Below are positions 40,156 to 51,379 of a stretch of 64,000 bases of DNA, piece after piece. The notes beneath the pieces are model-generated. The model was not told where the DNA came from. It saw only the letters and a program-made list of their open reading frames with translations, and did no database searches. Each line of letters opens with the position of its first letter. The first letter of the stretch is position 1. The translations under genes and the position numbers were made by a program. Source of the stretch: Odobenus rosmarus divergens (Eukaryota > Chordata > Mammalia > Carnivora > Odobenidae); contig NW_004450381.1 in NCBI RefSeq assembly GCF_000321225.1, forward strand, positions 1,692,457 through 1,756,456. Reading direction: 5' to 3'.

Positions 40156-40336
40156 GGGGTGCCTGGGTGGCTCAGTTGATTGAGTGACTGCCTTCGGCTC
40201 AGGTCATGATCCTGGAGTCCCAGGATCGAGTCCCACATCGGGCTCCCTGCTCGGCGGGGAGTCTGCTTCTCCCTCTGACCCTCTTCCCTCTCGTGCTCTC
40301 TCTCAAATAAATAAATAAAATCTTAAAAAAAAAAAA
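40156..40336 (+). repeat. CanSINE, complete
   Basis: 'ggggtgcctgggtggctcag' to an A-rich tail. TSD 'aaaggtagatctata' (40,141-40,155) against 'aaaagtagatctgta' (to 40,352). Confidence 0.95.
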
Positions 40337-40447
40337 GAAAAGTAGATCTGTAAAATAATTAGCAGTACAATGCCCCACTCTCAGTAGGAGCAACCCTTCC
40401 CCATAGTGATGTTGCCACTCTTCAGAATATTTGGAAAGCCTCTCCCT

Positions 40448-40662
40448 GGGGCACCTGGGTGGCTCAGTTGGTTGGGCATCTGCCTTCAGCTCAGGTCGTG
40501 ATCCCAGGGTCCTGGGATGGAGCCCCGCATCCAGGCTCCCTGCTCGGCGGGGAGCCTGCTTCTCTCTCTCTTTCTGCCTGCTGCTTCCCCTGCTTGTACT
40601 CGTGCTCTCTCACTCTCTCTGCCAAATAAATAAATAAAAATCTCTAAAAAAAAAAAAAAAGA
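40448..40662 (+). repeat. CanSINE, complete
   Basis: 'ggggcacctgggtggctcag' with a long CT-rich segment and a 15-A tail. TSD 'ggaaagcctctccct' (40,433-40,447) against 'ggaaaacctctccct' (40,663-40,677). Confidence 0.96.
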
Positions 40663-40679
40663 GGAAAACCTCTCCCTAA

Positions 40680-41337
40680 ACTGCCTACAGAGCCTGTGGC
40701 ACAACCTCTAGAGCATTAGTGTTGATGCTCAAGAAATCCAGTTTGTTTTTTAGGGGGGAAGGTAGATTTTATTTTTGAAGAAACAAAAACAAGAAAAGTT
40801 AACTCAGAGCTAAGTTAATGGGTGATCAGGTTTGCGATGCTAACAAGTGTGTTAACAAGTGTGGGTTATAGATTGACCCTGAAAGCAACTCCAGAGCCAG
40901 CAATTTCCAGAAAAGTGTTGAACAAAAACAGCATTTTTGGAATTGGTCTCAGATAAATTCTTGTATGTTTAAACGTCAGCTTTATTACATTATAATCATA
41001 TCTCATTTCTGTGGAAAGGATGATATAAAACAGCATTGATAATAGAGACTAGCAGAATGTGAGGAGAAAATAAAACCATAGAAAATACATAGAGGCCATC
41101 CTACTGGCAGAGAGTTAATTAAAATGTTTAAAAATTCTTTCTTTATATACAACTCAAGGCTGGGTACTAACAATTTTAAAAGTCACATTTCTAAATCTTA
41201 CTATATTAAGGCCTTTTACATTCTCCCAGAGCAGAGCAGTCCTACTTTGTCTTCAACTCAGTATACCTTCAAACGAAGATGTCTTTCCCTTACTAACATC
41301 CTTCTTTAAGCTTCCCAGACTTCCCAGACTTCAGTCT
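40680..41337. other. Unassigned intergenic sequence
   Basis: No gene or repeat recognised. 'gctaacaagtgtgttaacaa' is a small local duplication near 40,840-40,860. Confidence 0.5.
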
Positions 41338-41450
41338 GGGGGCACCTGGCTGGCTCAGTCAGTGGAGCATGCAACTCTTGATCTCGGGGTTGTGAGTTCG
41401 AACCCCACGTTGGGTGTAGAGATTACTTACAAATAAAATCTTTAAAAAAC
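41338..41450 (+). repeat. Short-form CanSINE, older type
   Basis: 'gggggcacctggctggctca' to 'gattacttacaaataaaatc', no CT-rich segment, like the copy at 11,589. No clear TSD. The left flank carries a small 'cttcccaga' duplication. Confidence 0.9.
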
Positions 41451-41814
41451 AAAAAACTTACATTAAACCTGTTACTGTCCTTTCTGCCTTTGAAACGTCT
41501 TGCATTCTGCCCCTTTTCCAGTCTTACTGTATCCACCATCATTACCTTCCTCGCTGGAGCTCGCCTGGATCACTGTATTAGCTAGGAAGCTCATTTCTCT
41601 GATTTCCTTTGTCTCCTGATAGAGCTGTTTTACATTAGTTTTCCTAAAATAACACTCCCATCTTGGGTAGGTATCTGTTACAATACCTAACACACTGATT
41701 TATGAATAATTATTTATGAGGTACTAATTTGAGTACCTGTCTCTGGTTGGATTTTGGAATCTTTGAACACAGGAACTGTGTTCTTTATCTGTGCCAGTAG
41801 TACAGGGCCTTGCA

Positions 41815-41965
41815 CACAGCTGTGTGGCCCCAAGGAAGTTATATAACTATTCTGTGCTTCAGTTTCTTCATCTGTAAAATGGTGATAATAGTCTCTATCT
41901 CAAAGCTTTGCTGTGTTAAGAGTATGTGTGTGTGTATCAAAAGGTAGCTTTTATGTTATGATAGC
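41815..41965 (+). repeat. MIR-type relic
   Basis: 'gaagttatataactattctg tgcttcagtttc' and 'catctgtaaaatggtgataa' are the MIR core. Confidence 0.75.
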
Positions 41966-42039
41966 TTTTGTAAATGATTGTTTTTGCATTATTATTAACA
42001 CTCAAAAAAGTTACAGCTTTCTAATTCAAGGTAAACTCC

Positions 42040-42480
42040 TTTTTTTCCTGACTCTTTGAGGGCCTCTGCTTTCGGGACCACCTTATCTCTCCAGGTTAGT
42101 CTCACTGTCCCCTAACATAGTCTCTCATTCCCATTAGGCCACGCTCCTTTTTGTCCATCCAGTGCACTGTACTGTTTACTGGCCATTTCCATCCTGGAGC
42201 ATCCTTCCCCTTCCACCAATGCCCTCACAAACCCCACCCATATCCTTTAAGGTCCTCAGGAAGTATCTCCTCCTGTGGGAGGTCTTTATCAGCAGTTCCA
42301 TCTTACACTCACCTCTCTCTTCTGAGATCCTCTGGCATTTGGACTTTGTATCTCAGTTTAGGTACCTAATACTGTAGTTTCTTATGTTTCTTTTGTCCAG
42401 TATACTATCTAGAGTATAAGCTCCTAGAGGATAGGGACCATATTATATTTCTTTTGTATTCTCTACTATACATGGTATTG
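42040..42480 (+). repeat. L2-type LINE relic
   Basis: CT-rich L2 3' region with 'gagtataagctcctagagga tagggaccatatta' and a 'tctactatacatggtattg' tail. Confidence 0.65.
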
Positions 42481-42579
42481 TTCTGGGCTTGTATTCATTC
42501 ATTTGCTGTGCTTTCTTTATGCACATTTAATGACTCTAGTAGGCAGTGGGATACAATAATTAATAAGAGGTGCCTCCAT

Positions 42580-43430
42580 TCTAAAGGGGAGCTAGAGATG
42601 TAAATATTCAGGATTTTGTAGGGTCACTGCTATGGAAGACTTTAGAGCAGGTGATTAATGCTCGGATCTGTTAATTAGATAAATCACAGATCTGAGGAGA
42701 GGGTGAACTGGGTGAGTGACTGGAAGTCAGGGCCTTCAGTCTGGAGCATCAGTTGTGGCATGACAAAGGCCTGAACTAAGGCACTGGAAATAGGATGAAT
42801 TCAGGAGATATTGTGGGAATTAAAAGGGATTTGTGACCATCCGAATACAGAATATGGAGTATAGACGATACACTCAAGATGACTCAGGTTTCTTCCTTGA
42901 GAACTGGTTTGATGGTGGAGCCATTTAGGAAACAGGAGCCATGAGGGAAAAAGAGCAAATTTGGAGATTTAGATAGCTATGGAACTTCTAAAGAGAGATT
43001 CCTGTGACCAGCTGGAAATTCAGGTCTGGAGCCTAAGGATTAGAATTTAACTAGAGAGAGAGAGAGCTGGGAATCTTAGTAAATAGTGGTGGTTGAGTCC
43101 ATGGGAAAGGAAGAGATCACCTGAACACAGGATGCAGAAAGATGAGAGATAGAAAGTAACTGAGACAGCAGTGTTAGAGAAGTTAGAGGAGATGCAGAAA
43201 TGAGCAGGCCACCCAAGGTCAGAGTGCCAGGTAGTAGTTAATGCTTGAGGGGTCAATTCACAAGTGTTAATTGAATTCAGAGTTCAGGAGAGCACCGAAA
43301 TGGGCTAAGCTGTCCCTAGTAGTTCAACATATAGTGGCCAAAATGAATTGAATAGGGAGAAGGAAGGGACAACTCTGAGGATAAGCTTTGAATAAGCTTG
43401 GAATGACAGGAAGGAGAAAGAACAGTTCAT
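42580..43430. repeat. Probable ancient mammalian repeat, family not assigned
   Basis: 'agatgactcaggtttcttcc', 'tttgatggtggagccattta' and 'ggaaattcaggtctggagcc' are phrases common to a dispersed old mammalian element. I cannot name it with confidence. No coding potential. Confidence 0.35.
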
Positions 43431-43554
43431 TGCTTGAGGATGAGATCTGGCTTTTTTAAAAATGAAACTCTTTTCAACATTTTTGTGAAAAAAGGGGAAG
43501 GAGCCAGAATAGGGAGAAGGCGGTGTCTGTTGTGTGCTAGGCTAGATCCTAACA

Positions 43555-43665
43555 CTTTTATACATTCTTTCATTCCATTCTCATAATCACCTTGAAGTGG
43601 GGGTCTCCTGTCCACTTGACGTCTGACGCTCAGCAAGGCTAACTAACTTGCCCAGAGGGGTGAGG
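43555..43665 (-). repeat. MIR-type relic
   Basis: Reversed MIR features: 'attctcataatcaccttgaa', then 'gctaactaacttgcccagag'. Diverged. Confidence 0.45.
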
Positions 43666-43754
43666 ATTTGTTGGACTACAAAGACCAAACACTTGCCTGC
43701 CACATGTTGTTGTTTGCAGGCTCATTCCCACCCCTTTAAAATTTGTTGGTCCAG

Positions 43755-43948
43755 GGGCGCCTGGGTGGCTCTGTCATTAAGTGTCTGCCTTCGGCTCAGG
43801 GCATGATCCCAGGGTCCTGGGTTCGAGCCCCGCATCGGGCTCCCTGCTCAGCGGGAAGCCTGCTTCTCCCTCTCCCACTCCCCCTGCTTGCGTTCCCTCT
43901 CTCGCTGTGTCTCTCTCTGTCAAGTAAATAAAATCTTCTTAAAAAAAA
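43755..43948 (+). repeat. CanSINE, complete
   Basis: 'gggcgcctgggtggctctgt' with a short A-box spacer. Perfect 12-bp TSD 'ttgttggtccag' at 43,743-43,754 and 43,949-43,960. Confidence 0.95.
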
Positions 43949-44240
43949 TTGTTGGTCCAGATTTAGAAGGAGGTGGGAAAGAATGAGACCAAGGTCACTG
44001 TATAGAGACTGCCTGGGGAGCAGTAAGGACATCATCTCATGACAAGGAGCAGGACGTGAGGAAAAATGTGAACAGAGTAAGGCCTGCAGTTGGACACAGG
44101 GAGCTAAGGGGACATACCGAGCCTTAGTTGGTCATCTCCTTAGAAGAGGGAGCAGGGGAGGGTAGTGTGAGAATAAAAAATGCTAATTGGATGATTGACA
44201 GAAATCATCAGTGAATAGCAGCGTTTAAAATGCTTTGGTA

Positions 44241-44410
44241 GGGGCATCTGGGTGGCTCAGTTGGTTGAATGTCCGACTCTTAATTTTGGCTCAGGTCATG
44301 ATCCCAGGGTTGTGAGATTGAGCCCTGCATCGGGCTCCGTGCTGGGCGTGGAGCCTGCTTAAGATTCTCTCTCTCCCTCTGCCCCTCCCCCCTCAAAAAA
44401 TAAAGTAAAA
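44241..44410 (+). repeat. CanSINE, complete
   Basis: 'ggggcatctgggtggctcag' to 'ataaagtaaaa'. Perfect 15-bp TSD 'taaaatgctttggta' at 44,226-44,240 and 44,411-44,425. Confidence 0.95.
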
Positions 44411-44709
44411 TAAAATGCTTTGGTAAAAGAAGGGAAAGTTGGTTAAAGATTTTTTTTATCCTATCTGAAAATGCTTTCATTTTCTTGAGATTTAAAAAAA
44501 GGAGAAGGCAAAAAGGAGCCAAGTTAAAAAAAAAAAAAAAGACTTCTAAAAAAGGGGTAGGAAGAATTGGAAGATTAGTATATGGTAGAAAAACGATATG
44601 AAAGCATTTTTATGTTTATATAAATTTAAGTTCCTATTCCCTAAAGAATAAGGGATGAGGTATCAAAGAACTCCACATTCTTAAGATGATATAGGGAACC
44701 CAAGGCCTT

Positions 44710-44860
44710 CTGATACAACAGAGAGCATTGAACCCTGGAGGGAAGAGACCTGCCTCAGATCCTGGCTCTGTCGCTAGGCAATTCCCATCATCCCACTAGG
44801 TCTGTTTTCTCAGCTGCAAAATCTAGGGATTGATCTATGATATCCGAAGTGCCTTTGAGC
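44710..44860 (+). repeat. MIR-type relic
   Basis: 'tcagatcctggctctgtcgc', then 'ggtctgttttctcagctgca aaatctagggattg' follow the MIR order. The next MIR begins only about 25 bp further on. Confidence 0.6.
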
Positions 44861-44884
44861 TCAGAATATCTGTGCTGGTGTTTA

Positions 44885-45080
44885 GATATGGTATAACATA
44901 ATGGTTAGGAGCACAGACTCTGGAGTCAGGATGCTACATTATCTCAGCATCTCCTACCCAAATTGTATGACCGTGGGCAAGTTATTAGCTTCTCTGGGCC
45001 TCAGTGTCCTCATCTGTCAACTAGGGATACTAATAGTAAACAACCCATCGAATGGTTATGAAGATTCAATGAAAAAAACC
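44885..45080 (+). repeat. MIR SINE, unusually complete
   Basis: From the tRNA-like head 'tataacataatggttaggag cacagactctggagtcagg', through 'tgaccgtgggcaagttatta' and 'cctcatctgtcaactaggga', to 'ttatgaagattcaatgaaaa'. The best-preserved MIR in the window. Confidence 0.85.
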
Positions 45081-46340
45081 TATAAAAAGTGCCTGACAAC
45101 AATAAGGTTCCATTTACCTTCTGTTCCTTGCAACCTTGGTAAATGGAATTAACCAATTGGAGTTTGCCAGGTTCCCCTTTTGGGAAAGGAATGAAAGGAA
45201 TCTTCAAAGATCTGAGTGGTCAGGACCTCTGAGTTATGATTCAGCCACAGTCAACTGTCAAATTTTCCCACAGCTCAGTGGAAAGTCACTGAAGACTCTG
45301 CAAAAGCAGTGCCACCCCTCCTTCAGTGTTTCTCAGCTGGGATGCGCTGCTGATTCTGGAGGTCTGACTGTATCAGTGTTCCGGCAGGGAGAGGATCTAA
45401 GCAGGCTTGGTAGATTTACCAACCCAAGTACTAAGTGTCTGCAGGTGCTTCTGCTGTGCCAACAATGTTGCAAAGCTCAAGCCTGTGAGAGTTCATTGTC
45501 AACCCAAATGTGGGGCACCAAAGAAGAAAAGTTGGGGGTGTGGGTCGTTTTCCCAGGCAGGAACAATGATGTAGTGACTGTCAGGTTATTTCAAAATTCG
45601 GAATCTCAGGTCTTCATCCCCCACACCTTTCTCTGTGTGTAAAGTTAAGATTATGGACGCCACCTTGAGAGAGAGCACTTATTAGTGATAATCACTAAGA
45701 TTTTTAAGTTTTGTCAAATTACCCCAGCAGAAGCTTCATCTATTAAATGTAACTGGCCAGAGTTTAAACAAAAGTGGACACACCCACACATTTGCTGTTG
45801 TCTTTCGAAATGTTCTCATGTCACTTACCCAAATTTGAGCTCAAGAGCCCTTTTATTGATTTAATGTTTCTCGTGTGTCCTCTTTTTAGCCTTGCAGAAG
45901 AAACTTGCAGCTGGGCCTATACCATGATGTTCAAGTAACTGTTGGTGATCTGGGCCAAAGCTCTTTTTACTTATGTTTGCTCTTTCAAGAGTGGACATGG
46001 TATGATACAAGGCTGGTCTGGATTTTTCCTTGCATTGAGACCTACTCAATATAAGAATAGACTTTAAAACCTAGGCCTCTTGTCTAGGGAGGACCTCCCT
46101 TAGAGTTGACCCAGGACTAGATCCTCGATGCCACTCACCAGACACTGGTCATCACAACACACCTTTTAATAGCATTTTAGGGGTCCTGACATCTCCACTC
46201 TGAAAATTTCTGCCCTTGGCCTCACTACCTCTCTGTGTACTTTTTTGTCTTTAGGTAGATCCCTGGGGTCTCTGCCCTTTGCAAAATAATCTACTCCATG
46301 GTACTTGAAATGCCATATTACATAAAATATTTTTGTAGAT
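45080..46340. other. Unassigned intergenic sequence
   Basis: Contains a plus-strand frame of 168 codons at 45,136-45,642 whose product lacks signal peptide, membrane segment or recognised domain. Nothing else assigned. Confidence 0.5.
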
Positions 46341-46450
46341 AAAGATACTGAGGCCCAGAAAAGATAATAATTGAGATGCCCAAGTTCTTACAAACACTCA
46401 TTAACAGAGGTCAAGCCCAGAATGCTGATTTCTCTGAATCCTACTCCCTA
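46340..46450 (-). repeat. MIR-type relic
   Basis: 'agatactgaggcccagaaaa' to 'ggtcaagcccagaatgctga' follows the reversed MIR. Confidence 0.5.
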
Positions 46451-47125
46451 CTGACTCTGTTAAACTAGTGAGCATCTTCTTTTAAAGGAGCGGTTAGGAT
46501 GAGTGAGGGAATAAGACTCTCAATGAAGAAAGGATAGAACCAAGGCAGAGAGAGGGCTCTGTGTAGGCAGAAGGCCCGGCAAGCAGTGGGTACCTGCTTT
46601 TGGGCAGGGAGAGGAGGTGCCACAGGGTTAGAAGAAGGCACAGAAAGAGAGTTGAGAGACCACCACTGCATCCTTGGCCTACTTGAAAATCTCACCCAGC
46701 CAAACAGATATAAATGTCCCTCTAGAACTTACTATTTCTACAGCTGTGAAATAACTGCTGCTTATCTTTCCTCCAGGAGATTCCTTGGAATGAAACCAAT
46801 GGGAGATCAGGGTTTGGGAGAGTCTCATCAGAGCAGATGGGCCAGCAGCAGCCAGAAAGCTTGTTGCCTTTGGCTGGGAGCACCATCCTGGATCTGAACG
46901 TCTTATGAGTAAACCCCAGCAGGCTCAGCCTTAGGCCAGAGTGAAGTTGGCCTGCTTCTCCTTGAAGAGGAACCTTATGTACTCCCCCATCTTCCCTCCC
47001 CTCTTGCTGATTTCAAAAATCACATTCTCAGAGAGCTCTTCAACTTAAAACTATGTTGCCCATTAGCAGACCTGGGAGGATGGCTTCTTAGTGCTTTTGG
47101 TCCCTTGGTATATTTGGAAGTGCAC
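46450..47125. other. Unassigned intergenic sequence
   Basis: No repeat or gene recognised. The 103-codon plus frame at 46,586-46,897 has no recognisable features. Confidence 0.5.
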
Positions 47126-47129
47126 TGCA

Positions 47130-47400
47130 CGACCGGTCAGGAGGCCTGGGTTCTGGTTCTTGCCCAGCCACAATTTTCCTTGGGGCTGTGGGCAAATTAT
47201 TCTTCCCTAGGCCACAGATTTTCCTAACTATAAGTTTGTTTAGAATAACAATAGCTTCCATTTAGGAAATGTTCATTACCATGTACTAGATATAATCTCA
47301 TAGCATTCTTTCAGTAGTGTCCTATGAAATAGGTACTGTTATTGTCCCATCTTACAGATAAGGAAACTGAGGCTTAGAATTCTCATTCCCTAACCACCCT
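47130..47400. repeat. Two adjacent MIR relics, facing each other
   Basis: Forward copy about 47,130-47,230 ('gaggcctgggttctggttct', 'ggctgtgggcaaattattct'). Reverse copy about 47,325-47,400 ('aggtactgttattgtcccat', 'agataaggaaactgaggctt'). Confidence 0.65.
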
Positions 47401-47429
47401 ATTTAAATCACCAGTCCCCACCCCTGGCC

Positions 47430-47650
47430 AACACTTCTTTCTCTGCTTTATTTTAGACATAGCACTTCTTACTACCTGAAATACTACATATTTTACTTTT
47501 TTGTTTGCCCTTTCCCTGGTCAAGACTTGTAAGCTCCATTAGGGAATGGATTTTGTCTTTATGTTCTTGTTGTTGTTCATTTGATATGTTTCCAGGGCTT
47601 AGAATAGTGCCTGGCACATGGTAGGGACTCAAATATGATGAATGAATGAA
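47430..47650 (+). repeat. L2-type relic
   Basis: 'aagctccattagggaatgga', 'tagtgcctggcacatggtag ggactcaaatatgatgaatg' is the L2 tail. Confidence 0.7.
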
Positions 47651-48040
47651 TTGTTGGTAGGAGTATAAATTAATATAGACTCTAGAGAAATCAATTTAGC
47701 AATATTAATATTTAATGCACATATTTGATATGTTGACACTGCGATACCAGAACTAGGAATTTATCCTGTAGATGATATCATCAGGCATGTGCTTAAAGTC
47801 ATTAGTGCAAGGATGTTTATTGCAACACTTTTTGCTGTATAAAAGGACTAAAAACAATCAAAATGCTTATCAATAAAGGAACTCATTAAAGAAATTGTGG
47901 TAGATCCCTACAGTGGAATTCTATGCAGGAGCAGGGAAGAATAAAGTATATTTGCATGTGCTGATATGCAACAACACGAGAAATATTATTAAGTGAATTG
48001 GGAGAGTTCAGAACAGAATATGACTTCCTTCATTTGAATT
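47650..48040 (+). repeat. L1 3'-end fragment
   Basis: Sense L1: 'aactaggaatttatcctgta', 'tcaataaaggaactcattaa', 'agtggaattctatgcaggag'. Hosts the deleted SINE at 48,053 near its end. Confidence 0.65.
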
Positions 48041-48052
48041 AAAAGAAAAAGA

Positions 48053-48152
48053 GGGGTGCCTGCTTCTCCCTCTCCCACTCCCCCTGCTTGTGTTCTCTCT
48101 CTCGCTGTCTCTCTCTGTCAAATAAATAAATAAAATTTTTAAAAAAAAGAAA
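48053..48152 (+). repeat. Internally deleted CanSINE (about 100 bp)
   Basis: The first bases of the head, 'ggggtgcctg', join straight to the 3' segment 'cttctccctctcccactccc'. The A box remainder, B box and loop are missing. The join falls on GCCTG, which occurs both in the head (GCCTGGGTGG) and before the CT-rich part (GCCTGCTTCTCC). TSD 'aaaagaaaaaga' (48,041-48,052) and 48,153-48,164. Confidence 0.9.
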
Positions 48153-48299
48153 AAAAGAAAAAGATATGACAGATTTTCACATATCCTTGTTTATGCCTGG
48201 CTGTTTCTAGAAGGAGAAGCAAGAAACAAATAGCTGCCTGTGGGGGTGGCCAGAGGTTCTGGGTTGGGATGGAGAATATACTCTTACGATACACTCTTG

Positions 48300-48560
48300 T
48301 TTTTTAAGTTTTCCTTTTTAGCAGTTTTATTGAGATACAATTCACATATCATACAATTCAGCCACTTAAATTGTTTAATTCAGTGGTTTTGCTGTATCGC
48401 ATTATTAATTTTTTTAAATTGTGGCAAAATATGTATAATATAAAATTTGCCATTTTAACCATTTTTAAGCATATATTCAGCAGCATTAATCACATTCACA
48501 AGGTTGTGCAACCATTTCCACTATCTACAAAACTTTTTTTATTCCCCAGACAGAAACTCT
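48300..48560 (-). repeat. Old L1 3'-end fragment (antisense)
   Basis: 'ttattgagatacaattcaca', 'ttaattcagtggttttgctg', 'aaggttgtgcaaccatttcc'. Same class as 125-340. Confidence 0.7.
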
Positions 48561-48593
48561 GTAATCATTATAATAGTCTTTTGTAGTATTTGA

Positions 48594-48763
48594 TTTTTTT
48601 TTAATAGAGGGAGACAGGGGAGGGGAGGGCAGAGGGAGAGAGAGAATCTTAAGCAGACCCAGAGCAGAGCCCAATGCAGGGCTCAGTCTCATAACCCTGA
48701 GATCATGACCTGAGCCGAAATCAAGAGTTGGACACTTAACCGACTGAGCCACCCAGGCGCCCC
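48594..48763 (-). repeat. CanSINE, reverse, first of two at one target site
   Basis: Older variant with 'gccgaaatcaagagttggac'. Bounded by 'tgtagtatttga' at 48,582-48,593 and 48,764-48,775. Confidence 0.94.
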
Positions 48764-48775
48764 TGTAGTATTTGA

Positions 48776-48976
48776 CTTTTTTTTTTTTAAGATTTTATTT
48801 ATTTATTTGACAGAGAGAGACACAGCGAGAGAGGGAACACATGCAGGGGGAGTGGGAGAGGGAGAAGCAGGCTTCCCGCCGAGCAGGGAGCCCGAAGCCG
48901 GGCTCGAACCCAGGACCCTGGGATCATGACCTGAGCCGAAGGCAGACGCTTAATGACTGAGCCACCCAGGCGCCCC
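48776..48976 (-). repeat. CanSINE, reverse, second of two at one target site
   Basis: Younger-looking copy ('gggaacacatgcagggggag', 'aaggcagacgcttaatgact'). Bounded by 'tgtagtatttga' at 48,764-48,775 and 48,977-48,988, the same 12-mer that flanks the adjacent SINE. Confidence 0.95.
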
Positions 48977-49184
48977 TGTAGTATTTGATTTTTAAAAGTC
49001 TTGTGCATGTGTTACTTTTTTTATTTGAAAAATTAATTTCAAAAAGAAATTAAATCAGGTTTAGAAAATTTATTAACTTGTCTAAGATCCCATAGCTCAT
49101 ATTCCATGGCAGCAACCACCAGTGTAATTATAAGAGAATAGAAATTCTTACAAAGAATCAGGTTTTAGTCAGTAAGGGGTGTTG

Positions 49185-49290
49185 GATATCATCTAATACC
49201 TTCATTTTACATATGAGATAACAGACTCACAGGGGTAAGGTAGCCACCCCAAGTCAGGATGTCCATCAGAAGCAGGCCTCCTGATCCACG
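49185..49290 (-). repeat. MIR-type relic
   Basis: 'accttcattttacatatgag', 'gtaaggtagccaccccaagt' follow the reversed MIR core. Confidence 0.55.
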
Positions 49291-49479
49291 CGATGCTGTT
49301 CAGAGTAGATCACAGAAGAGGTCTCTTGCCCCTTGACAAAGAGTGAGGCTTGGGTCCCTCCTGCGCAAAAGGGGATTTAGGTTGTTCTTCTATGTCCCGT
49401 GTACCTATACTGCTTACTAGTAGGGAATAGGGCCATTGTACCCCGATATCATTGTTTCTGTGTATCTGAAACCATGTAG

Positions 49480-49740
49480 CAAACCTTCAGGACCTATCTC
49501 AATTTTTTACTTCCAAGAAAATATCTCTGATTGCCCTAGCACATCCAAGTCCCTACTTGATTCTTAACTCTTATAAATATTATTATTTAAAGCACATAAG
49601 TAGCAATCAGAGAATGATGTGAGACATTTTATAGCAATGTCAATTTATGAATCCATTCTGCCCACTAGTGTAAGCTCCAGGAAGACAGGAATTGGGAGGT
49701 TGATTCCTTGTAGTAGGTACACAATAGATGGTTGATTGGG
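49480..49740 (+). repeat. L2-type relic
   Basis: 'agtgtaagctccaggaagac', then 'agtaggtacacaatagatgg' is the L2 end. Confidence 0.6.
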
Positions 49741-50019
49741 TTAACTGGGTTGAAAAATAGCTATGGTATGAGAGGTAAGTTGTCTGTTTTTGTTTTTTGG
49801 GATATAAGTTTTTCAGAGGGTTTCTCTTCGCCTCCTGGCAGAGATGCCTACTGGATCACAGGACATTGAAATTGATGGAAGTTCTGACTATCCCTTTCCC
49901 CAGTTACTGAGAGCCAAGTATGATCCTTCTTTTGTCACACTTATCTTGACATTAATAACACCCTCATTTATGTGATTGCTTACAGTTAATCTTCTCCTCC
50001 TTTCCTCCACCCCCAACAG

Positions 50020-50145
50020 ACTGGAAATTTCACAAGAACAGAGACCATGTCTGTCTCGGCTCACCATCATATCTCTAGCACCAAGCCTGGTATTCAGGTA
50101 TTCAAGAAATACTTGTGGAACGAATGAATGAATGAATGAATATAT
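50020..50145 (+). repeat. L2 tail with (AATG)n expansion
   Basis: 'aacagagaccatgtctgtct', 'caagaaatacttgtggaacg' then five AATG units (about 50,122-50,142). Confidence 0.75.
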
Positions 50146-50299
50146 CACTTTGTTTTATGAATGAGGAAACAGAGGTCCAAAGAGGTGTGGTTCTTAATGA
50201 CAAAGCTGGGGAAGAAGTCTGATCTCCTAGTTCCCAGGCCAGCCAGCATTCTTTTTACTTTCCTTTGTGTTCTCTCAGTATTGGAGTTGGAACATCTTG

Positions 50300-50460
50300 G
50301 AGTCTAGCCTAACCCCTTCATCTTACAAATGGGAAACTGAGGCCTAGAAAGGGGAAGGACTCACCCAAGTTCATAGAAGGCAGCACTGGCAGAGCCAGGC
50401 CTAGAACCCAGGTCTCCTGACTCCCAAGCTAGTGCTCTTTCTTCGTAAAGGCATAGAAAA
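50300..50460 (-). repeat. MIR SINE relic
   Basis: 'cttacaaatgggaaactgag', 'actggcagagccaggcctag aacccaggtctcctgactcc'. Well preserved reversed MIR. Confidence 0.8.
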
Positions 50461-50986
50461 AAAACAAAGCTGAATTGGGCTTATTGCCAAGCCCCTGCAG
50501 GAGGTCACATAGCCAAGCAGCTCTCAGAGTTCCTTGTCTATTCTTAGCCCGAACTTTTAGTGACCTGGTCTTCAGCAGCCTTTCCCCCCCCCTTTTCCTT
50601 TGCATTTGATTTTTTGTGTATATGTGCTGCGTGTTTTAAATAAATGGTGCTACGTGTAGGAAATGGGCTTTAGCACAGTCCTGCTACGGAGGGCCTGAAA
50701 AGAATAAACGTGAGAGAGGGGCCCTGAGAAAACAATTGGCTTCCCTTCTCTGAAGTGACCCCAGTGCCCCAGAGCCACCCTCTGTTACCTCTCATAACTG
50801 CCAACAGAAGGCTAAGCTCCTCACACAATAAGAAGGAAATCACTAGAAAGAACTTATAAGGAGAATTGGCTGTTAGTATTGGCTGCTGATGCCTCACTTT
50901 GATGAAGACCAAAAATTAGTTCTTCCCAAGCTGTGGTTCCTCTTCTAACTTCTACTTCAACTTCCCACCTACAAGGTGTTTTGATA
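50460..50986. other. Unassigned intergenic sequence
   Basis: No repeat, RNA gene or coding exon recognised. Confidence 0.5.
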
Positions 50987-51130
50987 AGCAGGGGGCTTAA
51001 ACAGCAGAAATTTATTTCTCACAGTTCTGGAGGCTGGAAGTCCAAGATGTCAGCCACCAAAAATGAACTAAACCTCCTTTCTCATACAAAATTCTAGCTT
51101 CTCAAAACCTTTCTCTACCTTGCCAATACT
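50987..51130 (-). repeat. MLT1-like LTR fragment (antisense)
   Basis: 'cttaaacagcagaaatttat' and 'ttctggaggctggaagtcca' are the reverse complement of the MLT1 3' part. Only this piece is present. The first 59 bp are identical to 52,721-52,779. Confidence 0.65.
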
Positions 51131-51335
51131 TAACTCTGAGCGAGTGATTTAAGCAGCTACTGACTTTAGGTTATTTGGAAAGGACTAGAAACAGTGGATA
51201 GAAGGTAGCTAATGTTGCAAAAGTATAAAATGACCAATGAGATAAACAGTTCTACATCAAGTTCAAAGAAGGCAGAAGCTTCTCTGGGCTAGGCAAGGTC
51301 CAAGCCAATTCAGGGGAGCAATTTGAACCAAGGCT

Positions 51336-51374
51336 TGTGTATGATTATCTACTGCTATATAACAAATTACCCCG
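51336..51374 (-). repeat. Short LTR-end relic
   Basis: 'tatctactgctatataacaa attacccc' resembles the end of the LTR that begins just after it at 51,380, but is a separate, diverged piece. Confidence 0.5.
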
Positions 51375-51379
51375 CTTTG

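Noticed and set aside
45136..45642. 168-codon plus-strand frame in the intergenic part
   Set aside because: Begins just after a MIR relic; the product has no signal peptide, membrane segment or known motif. Could be worth a database search, but nothing in the sequence supports coding.
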